Positions 1 through 5,255 of a stretch of 7,278 bases of DNA are shown piece after piece. The stretch's first letter is position 1. Each line of letters begins with the position of its first letter. A program made the translations under genes and the position numbers. The notes beneath the pieces are model-generated. The model ran no database searches, was not told the origin of the DNA, and worked only from the letters and a program-made list of their open reading frames with translations. The DNA lies in the NCBI GenBank assembly GCA_005240015.1, contig SBBV01000621.1, positions 1 to 7,278 on the forward strand, in the 5' to 3' direction. The DNA is from Candidatus Odyssella thessalonicensis (GTDB taxonomy: Bacteria; Pseudomonadota; Alphaproteobacteria; Bin65).

Positions 1-1
1 C

Positions 2-760
2 GTCGAGCGCGGACTCGATCCGCGCGATTTCGTCCTGCATGCGTTCGGCGGCACGGCCGGCCTGCTGTGCGGCGTTTTCGGCCAGGAGTTGAGCGTACGC
101 CGTGTCGTTGTGCCCTATACCGCATCGGTGAACTGCGCCTTCGGCCTGGTCGCGGCCGACATCGTGCACGAGTACTCAATCACCAAGACGATCGCAGCGC
201 CGGCGCCGGCGGCGGAGATCAACGGGCTCTACGCACCGATGATCGAACGGGCCAAGGCGAGCCTCGCGAGCGAGGGCTTCAGTGCTGACCGCATCGAGAT
301 GGGCTGGGCCGTCGATTTCCGCTATTCGCGGCAGGTGCACGAGGTGACGACCCCGGTGCGCGCCAAAACGCCACTCGACGATGCGGGGGTCAGGCGCCTG
401 ATGGACGATTTCGAGCAGCTCTACGAGCGGAAATACGGCCGCGGCTCGGCGTATCGCGAGGCGGGCATGGAGATGACGTCGTTCCGGCTCACCGCGCGCG
501 GGCTCATGGCCCGGCCGAGCATCGAAAAAGCGCGTCTCCGCGGCCACTCAGCCGATGCGGCACGGATGGGCCGGCGCAAGGTCTTCGTCGATGCCGCCAA
601 CGGCATAGCGGAGGCCGAGATTTACGATTTCAACAAGCTCGAGCCCGGCAACGTCGTGAAAGGCCCGGCCGTCATCCACACGCCGATCACGACCATCGTC
701 GTGCAGGCCAAGCAGACCGGCCGGATGGACGCTTACCGCAATCTCGTGATTGAATTCTGA
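2..760 (+). CDS. Hydantoinase A / 5-oxoprolinase-family subunit (HyuA-like), C-terminal part only
   Basis: This is the nucleotide-binding-side subunit of a two-component, ATP-dependent hydantoinase/oxoprolinase or acetone-carboxylase-type enzyme, acting in the cytoplasm with the HyuB-like product of the next gene. The frame is open from base 2 to the TGA at 758-760, giving 252 residues of a family usually near 650-720, so the 5' end lies outside the window. The visible part begins with RGLDPRDFVLHAFGG, the conserved segment near the end of the central hydantoinase A domain. It continues with SVNCAFGLVAADIVHEY and DFRYSRQVHEVTTPV, and ends with GPAVIHTPITTIVV and a RMDAYRNLVIEF tail, all typical of the C-terminal domain. 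A TTG at 89 could be read as a start, but homology continues upstream of it, so it is internal. The usual GGAGP motif reads GGTAGLL here. Family assignment is firm; the substrate (hydantoin, oxoproline, N-methylhydantoin, ketone) is not decided. Confidence 0.93.
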   Translation, partial: VERGLDPRDFVLHAFGGTAGLLCGVFGQELSVRRVVVPYTASVNCAFGLVAADIVHEYSITKTIAAPAPAAEINGLYAPMIERAKASLASEGFSADRIEMGWAVDFRYSRQVHEVTTPVRAKTPLDDAGVRRLMDDFEQLYERKYGRGSAYREAGMEMTSFRLTARGLMARPSIEKARLRGHSADAARMGRRKVFVDAANGIAEAEIYDFNKLEPGNVVKGPAVIHTPITTIVVQAKQTGRMDAYRNLVIEF

Positions 761-767
761 GAGATGC

Positions 768-771
768 GAGG
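768..771 (+). promoter_or_regulatory. Ribosome binding site for the HyuB-like gene
   Basis: GAGG, within GAGGTGG, lies 6 bases before the ATG at 778 in the 17-base gap after the HyuA-like stop. It supports that start codon. Confidence 0.6.
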
Positions 772-777
772 TGGCAC

Positions 778-2607
778 ATGGACCCGATCACCTTTTCCAT
801 CATCCGTCACCGCCTGTTCCGCGTCATCGACGAGGCGGTGATCACGCTAAAGCACGTCTCCGGCAGCGCGATCACCAACGAGGGCCACGACCTGATGGTG
901 TCGCTCTACCGCGCCGACGGCTCGCTGCTGATGGGCGGCGTAGGCTTTCTCCATCACCTCACCAGCGCGGCCGAGGCCTGCAAAGCGATCATCCGCCGCT
1001 TCAAGGGACAGATTAATGAGGGTGACGTTTATCTGTTGAATGATCCCTACACGGCCGCGCTCCATACCTCCGACATCTATCTTGTGGCGCCGATCCATCA
1101 CGAGGGGAAGCTTGTCGCGTGGAGCGCGTGCTTTGTCCACGTCTACGACATCGGCGCGATGAACCCCGGCGGCTTCAGCCCCGAATCGCAAGACATATTC
1201 ACCGAGGGCATCAGCTCCCCAGGCTTGAAGCTCGTCGACCGCGGCGAGCTGCGCCAGGACGTTCTCGATACGCTGCTCAACATGGTGCGTTCACCCGAGA
1301 TGGTGACGCTGGACATCCGCTCGATGATCGCGTGCAACAACGTAGCCAAGGACCGGATGCTGGCGCTGATCCGGAAGTACGGCTACGCGACCGTAGACGA
1401 AGCTTGTGCCGTGCTGATCGAGCAATCGGAGAAGTTGCTGCGCTCGCGCCTCGCCGAACTGCCCGACGGGCAGTGGCAGTCGCGCCAGTACATGGATGTG
1501 AAGGGGGAGACCGCCAAAGTCTGCCTCACGATGACCAAGAAGGGCGATCGGCTGATCTTCGATTTCTCCGGGTCGAGTCCGCAATCGAAGTACGCGCTCA
1601 ACTGCACGAAATGGGCCTCGCTCGGTGGCTTGTTCGCGCCGCTGTTCCCGCTGCTGTGCTACGACATCACTTGGAACGAGGGTGTGATCCGGCCGATCAC
1701 GATGATCGCGCCCGAAGGGTCGATCGTGAACTGCACGCGGCCCGCGCCGGTCTCGGTCGCAACGGTCGGCGCGATCCAGTCGGTCAACAACGCCGCCTGT
1801 GCCACCATTGGCAAGATGCTGGCGGCGAGCGAGAAGTATCGCACGGAAGCGACCGCAGTCTGGCATGCGAACCATTTCGCGATCTTCATGTTCGGCACGA
1901 ACCAGCGCGGCGGTCTCTCGATCGGCATCTTGACCGAAACCTTTGCCGGCGCTGGCGGCGCGCGCACCTTCGCGGATGGCGTCGATGTGGGCGGCGAGAT
2001 TCCGAACCCGATCTCGCGCATGGCCAACGTCGAGACCATGGAGAGCACATTCCCCCTGCGATACCTGTTCCGTCGGCGGCTTCCCGATTCGGGCGGTCCG
2101 GGTCAGTTTCGCGGCGGCCTCGGGATGGAGATCGCGCTGACCCCGCATGACGCGCCTGATGGCGGCCTTCATTATGTCGTTTCGGGCAAGGGCGCCAAGT
2201 ATTCGATGAGTGAGGGCCTGGGCGGCGGCTATCCGGGGGCGCCCAACCGCTATGTGTGGGTGCACAACAACGAGGTCGCCGATCAGCGCAATATCGACCC
2301 ATCTTTCGCGCTCTCGCTCGAGGAGATGCCGGGCCGGACCGAGGACATCTCGTGGGGCGTGTTCCCGCTGATGGGCAAAGACGCCTTATACGTCGCTTGG
2401 AACGGCGGCGGCGGCTTCGGCGATCCGCTCGAGCGCGATCCCGAGCAGGTACGCATCGACGTGGACGGCCGCTTCGTGACGCGCGAGGCGGCGCGCAAGG
2501 TTTACGGCGTCGTCACCGATGCCAAGGGCATCGTCGACCTCGCGGCGACGAAGGCGCTGCGGCAGGAAATGCGCTTCGCGCGCATGGAGCGGAGGGCAGC
2601 CGAATGA
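778..2607 (+). CDS. Hydantoinase B / 5-oxoprolinase-family subunit (HyuB-like)
   Basis: This is the partner of the HyuA-like subunit in an ATP-dependent cyclic-amide hydrolase or carboxylase complex. It is complete at 609 residues, a normal-to-long size for the family, and the hydantoinase B domain fills almost the whole chain. Landmarks are the N-terminal MDPITFSIIRHRL opening, NDPYTAALHTSD (residues 88-99, the conserved NDPY...H..D metal/active-site segment), VYDIGAMNPGG (122-132), FDFSGSSPQS (261-270), NVETMESTFPLRY (417-429), GGPGQFRGGLGM (439-450) and the C-terminal glycine-rich GGGGFGDPLERDP (543-555). The usual Gly-Gly after NDPY is Ala-Ala here. The start at 778 is supported by an RBS and by the family-typical N-terminus. 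The stop TGA (2605-2607) overlaps the next gene's ATG (2604), indicating translational coupling. It could equally be the alpha-type subunit of an acetone/acetophenone-carboxylase-like enzyme, since these share the fold. Confidence 0.95.
   Translation: MDPITFSIIRHRLFRVIDEAVITLKHVSGSAITNEGHDLMVSLYRADGSLLMGGVGFLHHLTSAAEACKAIIRRFKGQINEGDVYLLNDPYTAALHTSDIYLVAPIHHEGKLVAWSACFVHVYDIGAMNPGGFSPESQDIFTEGISSPGLKLVDRGELRQDVLDTLLNMVRSPEMVTLDIRSMIACNNVAKDRMLALIRKYGYATVDEACAVLIEQSEKLLRSRLAELPDGQWQSRQYMDVKGETAKVCLTMTKKGDRLIFDFSGSSPQSKYALNCTKWASLGGLFAPLFPLLCYDITWNEGVIRPITMIAPEGSIVNCTRPAPVSVATVGAIQSVNNAACATIGKMLAASEKYRTEATAVWHANHFAIFMFGTNQRGGLSIGILTETFAGAGGARTFADGVDVGGEIPNPISRMANVETMESTFPLRYLFRRRLPDSGGPGQFRGGLGMEIALTPHDAPDGGLHYVVSGKGAKYSMSEGLGGGYPGAPNRYVWVHNNEVADQRNIDPSFALSLEEMPGRTEDISWGVFPLMGKDALYVAWNGGGGFGDPLERDPEQVRIDVDGRFVTREAARKVYGVVTDAKGIVDLAATKALRQEMRFARMERRAAE
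2591..2596 (+). promoter_or_regulatory. Ribosome binding site for the gamma-like gene
   Basis: GGAGGG, inside the end of the HyuB-like gene, lies 7 bases before the ATG at 2604. It fixes that start over the longer upstream open frame, which merely overlaps the HyuB-like gene. Confidence 0.65.
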
Positions 2608-2885
2608 ACCGGCCCATCGCCGCGAATCTCGAGATCCGGACGACCAAGGACGGCGACCGCATCGCCTGTCGCGCCTGCGGCCACCCGTTGGCCCCGGCGG
2701 GGGATGCGTGGAAGCGCCACGCCGTGCTGCGCGAGCTGTCGATGAACGGCGCCGGCGGCAAGGCCTATACCGGCGCGCAGGAGGCGCTGCTGCGCCAATT
2801 CGCGTGCCCAGGCTGCGGCGTCCTCCTGGACAGCGAGATGGCGCTGCCGGGCGAGCCGTTCCTCGACGACATCGTGCGCGCATGA
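2604..2885 (+). CDS. Acetone carboxylase gamma subunit-like zinc-ribbon protein
   Basis: This is a small 93-residue cytoplasmic protein predicted to be the third, zinc-binding component of the HyuA/HyuB-type enzyme. It has two CxxC pairs: CRACGH (C22, C25) and CPGCG (C68, C71). Between them are W36, R38 and an R-E-L segment, and after the second pair comes LLDSEMALPGEPFLDD. The arrangement of a CxxCG, a W-x-R-x stretch, then F-x-CPGCG-x-LLD-x-E-x-A-x-PG-x-P matches the Acetone_carb_G family. Classical acetone carboxylase gamma subunits are longer (about 165-170 residues), so this is the short form often found next to hydantoinase-like pairs. The start is set by GGAGGG seven bases upstream and the ATGA overlap with the HyuB-like stop. 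Its own stop (2883-2885) overlaps the ATG of the regulator gene. Whether it marks carboxylase chemistry or simply stabilises the complex is unknown. Confidence 0.85.
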   Translation: MNRPIAANLEIRTTKDGDRIACRACGHPLAPAGDAWKRHAVLRELSMNGAGGKAYTGAQEALLRQFACPGCGVLLDSEMALPGEPFLDDIVRA

Positions 2886-3499
2886 GACTCAGATCGCATC
2901 AGAGACGCGCCGTCGCGGGTGAGCGCAAGACTGGGCCCGCGGCCAGGTCCATTGGCGAGCGGCTGCGGAAGATTAGGTTGGACCGTCAACTCACGGTCAA
3001 CAGCCTCGCCAAGCTGGCGCGCGTTCCGGCAAGCACGATCAGCAAGATCGAGAACGGCCTCTTGAAGCCGAGCCTCGTGCACGCCATCAATCTCGCTTCG
3101 GCGCTGAAAGAGAATCTCGGCTTCCTTGTCGAGCGCTACCGCGCCGAGCCGCGACGCACCTCCATTGTATACGCCAAGCAGCGCGATCGGCTCGAATTTC
3201 CCGATATGGGCTTGACGCTGCACGACTTGAGCGGGCATTTCGACGCCGGCGTGCTCGAGGCCCGCTACGGCATCCTGAAACCGCGCGCCCACTCCGGCCG
3301 TGCGCCGATGACGCATCCCGGCGACGAGATCTGCTGCGTCGTCAAGGGTGCCATCGTCTTCCATGTCGGCGATGAGCGCTGGCTGCTCAAGACCGGCGAC
3401 ACGATCCACTTCAAGAGCGACCGCCCGCACCGCTGGGAGAACGCCGCGCGCGGCCGGACCGAGGTGATCTGGGTGTTTTCCGACGGGCTTTCGTTCTAG
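2882..3499 (+). CDS. XRE-family transcriptional regulator with C-terminal cupin domain
   Basis: A 205-residue cytoplasmic DNA-binding regulator. A basic N-terminal stretch (residues 1-22) leads into an XRE helix-turn-helix from about 23 to 83: SIGERLRKIR, then SLAKLARVPASTISKIENG with the typical recognition helix, then a P-S-L-V-x-x-I-x-L-A-x-A-L segment. A cupin_2 domain spans about 125-200. It contains THPGDEICCVVKG (H145, E149, G156) and TGDTIHFKSDRPHRWEN (G172, D173, H183), the two partial cupin motifs. Regulators of this type usually bind a small pathway metabolite in the cupin barrel and repress or activate adjacent catabolic genes; that role is inferred here. The ATG at 2882 overlaps the preceding stop and has no clear Shine-Dalgarno sequence, so translation probably depends on coupling. 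An upstream open frame extends to 2519 but lies inside other genes and is not used. Lying within the operon implies feedback on its own expression. Confidence 0.93.
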   Translation: MRLRSHQRRAVAGERKTGPAARSIGERLRKIRLDRQLTVNSLAKLARVPASTISKIENGLLKPSLVHAINLASALKENLGFLVERYRAEPRRTSIVYAKQRDRLEFPDMGLTLHDLSGHFDAGVLEARYGILKPRAHSGRAPMTHPGDEICCVVKGAIVFHVGDERWLLKTGDTIHFKSDRPHRWENAARGRTEVIWVFSDGLSF

Positions 3500-3514
3500 G
3501 GTCTCGGGCGCGCC

Positions 3515-4210
3515 ATGCACAATGTCGAGATCCGACAGGAAATCGTCGACCGCGTGCTGGCGCGGCGACGACGCTATCATCTCTTCGACTGGCTCGACCC
3601 CAGCAAGACCGCGCTGCTCGTCATCGACATGCAGAGCGCCTTCGTCGAGCCGGGCTCGCCGGCCGAGGTACCCGCGGCGCGCGGTATCATCGCCAACATC
3701 AACCGCCTTGCCACCGAACTGCGCCGTCTCGGCTCCACCGTGATCTGGGTGACCCACGCCAACATCCACACGCGCACCGGCAGCGACTGGGACATGTTCT
3801 TCAGCAACTTCGTCGCCGACGAGATACGCCAGCGCACGATTGAGAGCCTGTCGCCGACCGCCCCCGGCCAGAAGGTATGGCGCGAGATGCGCGTTGACGC
3901 GACCGACGTGCAGGTGATGAAGAACCGCTATAGCGCGCTGATACCCGGCTCGTCCAATTTGGAGCGCATTCTGCGCGGCCTCGGCATCGAGAACCTGCTC
4001 GTGGCAGGGACGAAGACCAACGTCTGCTGCGAGGCGACGGGGCGCGACGCGATGATGATGGATTTCCGCGTCGTGATGGTTTCCGATTGCCTCGCGGCGC
4101 TCTCCGACGACGAGCACCGCGCCTCGCTCGAAACCTTCATTCAGCAGTTCGGCGACGTGATGACCGCCGGCGAAGTGGTGGCCGTCCTGAGCAAGATGCC
4201 TAATCGTTAG
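3515..4210 (+). CDS. Isochorismatase-superfamily cysteine hydrolase (N-carbamoylsarcosine amidohydrolase-like)
   Basis: A 231-residue cytoplasmic hydrolase with the cysteine-hydrolase fold. The catalytic triad is visible: D38 in LLVIDMQSAFVEPGS, K136 in VMKNRYSALIPGS, and C171 in GTKTNVCCEATGRDAMM. A GTKT stretch precedes the nucleophile at the usual cis-peptide position. The C-terminal FRVVMVSDCLAALSDDEH is also typical. Members cleave amide or carbamoyl bonds (N-carbamoylsarcosine, ureidoacrylate/RutB, nicotinamide) or, less often, isochorismate. Next to hydantoinase-like subunits, an amide or N-carbamoyl product of the upstream ring-opening step is the likeliest substrate (inference). There is an N-terminal extension of about 30 residues before the first strand (the ALLVIDMQ segment), as in RutB-sized members. 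The gene starts 15 bases after the regulator stop, with only a weak AGGG about 13 bases upstream. The start at 3515 is the best ATG but not certain. Confidence 0.92.
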   Translation: MHNVEIRQEIVDRVLARRRRYHLFDWLDPSKTALLVIDMQSAFVEPGSPAEVPAARGIIANINRLATELRRLGSTVIWVTHANIHTRTGSDWDMFFSNFVADEIRQRTIESLSPTAPGQKVWREMRVDATDVQVMKNRYSALIPGSSNLERILRGLGIENLLVAGTKTNVCCEATGRDAMMMDFRVVMVSDCLAALSDDEHRASLETFIQQFGDVMTAGEVVAVLSKMPNR

Positions 4211-4213
4211 CGT

Positions 4214-4233
4214 CCGGCGCGCCCCAGCGCCGG
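4214..4233 (+). other. Intergenic hairpin between hydrolase and transporter genes
   Basis: CCGGCGC (4214-4220) and GCGCCGG (4227-4233) form a perfect 7-bp, all-G/C stem with a 6-base loop, in the 46-base gap before the substrate-binding protein gene. It is followed by CTTTCC, with only three T's, so it is not a convincing intrinsic terminator. It could be an attenuator, a processing or mRNA-stabilising element, or chance in GC-rich DNA. Confidence 0.5.
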
Positions 4234-4240
4234 CTTTCCA

Positions 4241-4248
4241 GGAGGAGG
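4241..4248 (+). promoter_or_regulatory. Strong ribosome binding site for the substrate-binding protein gene
   Basis: GGAGGAGG lies 8 bases before the ATG at 4257. It is the strongest Shine-Dalgarno match in the window, as expected for a periplasmic binding protein that must be made in excess over its membrane partners. Confidence 0.8.
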
Positions 4249-4256
4249 CTCGAACC

Positions 4257-5231
4257 ATGAAGCGGATACTCTCAACGGCCGCAGCGGCATTCGCCGTTGC
4301 CTCCATCGCCCTTGTGGCGCACGCACAAGAGCAGCTCAAGGTGGCGCTCGTGTTGCCCGGGCCGATCACCGATGGCACCTTCAACACCGCGGCCTATCAA
4401 GGCCTGAAGGCGGCCGAAGCAAAGTACAAACTCAAGATCGCGTTCCAGGAGAACACGACCTTCGCTCAGAGCGAATCGGCGATGCTGCAGTTCGCGCGAG
4501 AGGGCTACGACGTGGTCATCGGGCACGGATTTCAGTTCGCGGATCCGGCCAAGAAGATTCACAAGCGCTTTCCGAAGACTTGGTTCATCGTCAACACAGC
4601 CAAGGTCGCTGAAGCGCCCAATCTCGCCTCGTTCGACAATCGCTGGGGCGACGGTGGCTATGTGGCCGGCTACGTCGCGGCGATGGTGAGCAAGACCGGC
4701 ACGATCGGCCATATCGGCGGCCTGCCGGTTCCGGTCATCCAGGAATACAACGAGGGCTTTGATCGCGGCGCCAAGCGCTTCAAGCCCGACATCAAGGTGC
4801 TGTCGGCCTATGTCGGCTCGTTCGCCGACATCGCCAAGGGCAAGGAGATCACGCTGTCGATGATCGAGCGCGGCGCTGACGTCGTCACCGCCACGGGCAA
4901 CGAAAGCGTGGTCGGCACGATCCAGGCGGCGAAGGAGAAGGGCGTGATGGCCATCGGTACGGCGTTCGATTCGGCGCAATTCGCGCCCGACACGATCGTC
5001 ACCACGGCCGTCGTGCGCTTCGATCTCAACATCGACATGGCGATTGGCCTCATCACCAGCAAGAAGATCGAGCCCAAGAACTATCTCCTCGGGTTCCAAG
5101 AAAACGGGGTCGCGCTCGCGCCGTTCCGCAACTTCGACGGCAAAATCTCGGCCGAGAACAAGGCCAAGGTCACGCAGCTGATCGAGGACATCAAGGCCGG
5201 CAAGGTGGCTGACCTGCCCAAGATCCGCTGA
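4257..5231 (+). CDS. BMP/PnrA-family ABC transporter substrate-binding protein
   Basis: A 324-residue periplasmic binding protein of the BMP (basic membrane protein/PnrA-like) family, which delivers nucleosides, purines or related small molecules to its ABC importer. It begins with a Sec signal peptide: MKR, then a hydrophobic Ala/Val/Leu stretch and AHA-QE, with predicted cleavage after A23. No lipobox cysteine is seen, unlike many BMP members. Family marks include KVALVLPGPITDGTFN (28-43), GLKAAE, FAREGYDVVIGHG, DNRWGDGGYVAGYVAAMVSKTGTIG, IGGLPVPVIQEYNEGFDRGAK, SFADIAKGKEI, MIERGADVV and a closing LIEDIKAGKV. It opens the transporter block, 46 bases after the hydrolase gene, with a very strong RBS. 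The ligand cannot be read from sequence; the neighbouring amidohydrolase genes suggest a nitrogen-rich heterocycle or ureide (inference). Confidence 0.95.
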   Translation: MKRILSTAAAAFAVASIALVAHAQEQLKVALVLPGPITDGTFNTAAYQGLKAAEAKYKLKIAFQENTTFAQSESAMLQFAREGYDVVIGHGFQFADPAKKIHKRFPKTWFIVNTAKVAEAPNLASFDNRWGDGGYVAGYVAAMVSKTGTIGHIGGLPVPVIQEYNEGFDRGAKRFKPDIKVLSAYVGSFADIAKGKEITLSMIERGADVVTATGNESVVGTIQAAKEKGVMAIGTAFDSAQFAPDTIVTTAVVRFDLNIDMAIGLITSKKIEPKNYLLGFQENGVALAPFRNFDGKISAENKAKVTQLIEDIKAGKVADLPKIR

Positions 5232-5236
5232 GCCAC

Positions 5237-5253
5237 CGCGGAGCGCCGCGCTC
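5237..5253 (+). other. Small overlapping hairpins over the ATPase-gene leader
   Basis: Two mutually exclusive 5-bp stems can form in the 24-base gap. One pairs CGCGG (5237-5241) with CCGCG (5246-5250). The other pairs GAGCG (5241-5245) with CGCTC (5249-5253). Each covers part or all of the only SD-like sequence, GGAG at 5240-5243. Short GC stems arise easily by chance here, so support is modest. Confidence 0.3.
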
Positions 5254-5255
5254 GA

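Noticed and set aside
1119..2150. 343-codon + strand open frame inside the HyuB-like gene
   Set aside because: Arg-rich out-of-frame translation overlapping a complete conserved gene; no independent RBS or motif.
1291..2265. 324-codon open frame on the minus strand
   Set aside because: Antisense to the HyuB-like gene, with low-complexity Arg/Ala/His-rich composition and no family resemblance.
2..2885. Straightforward acetone carboxylase operon (beta, alpha, gamma)
   Set aside because: The alpha-position subunit (609 residues) is shorter than I expect for acetone carboxylase alpha, and the gamma-like protein is about half the usual length. The neighbouring hydrolase and BMP importer also do not fit ketone metabolism. 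Kept only as an alternative.
3515..4210. Isochorismatase of siderophore biosynthesis
   Set aside because: No siderophore genes nearby and no aryl-carrier domain; the GTKTNVCC nucleophile region and context fit an amide/carbamoyl hydrolase better.
3507..4223. GGCGCGCC occurring in two intergenic gaps (3507-3514 and 4216-4223) as a possible operator
   Set aside because: An 8-base all-G/C palindrome is easily expected by chance in DNA of this composition, and neither copy sits at a recognisable promoter.
4214..4240. Rho-independent terminator after the hydrolase gene
   Set aside because: The stem is good but is followed by only CTTTCC. Without a U-tract, termination is unlikely to be complete, so it was listed as a hairpin only.
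2765..4387. 540-codon open frame on the minus strand
   Set aside because: It runs antisense across four well-supported genes, shows no recognisable domain, and is the usual GC-bias shadow of codon-biased genes.
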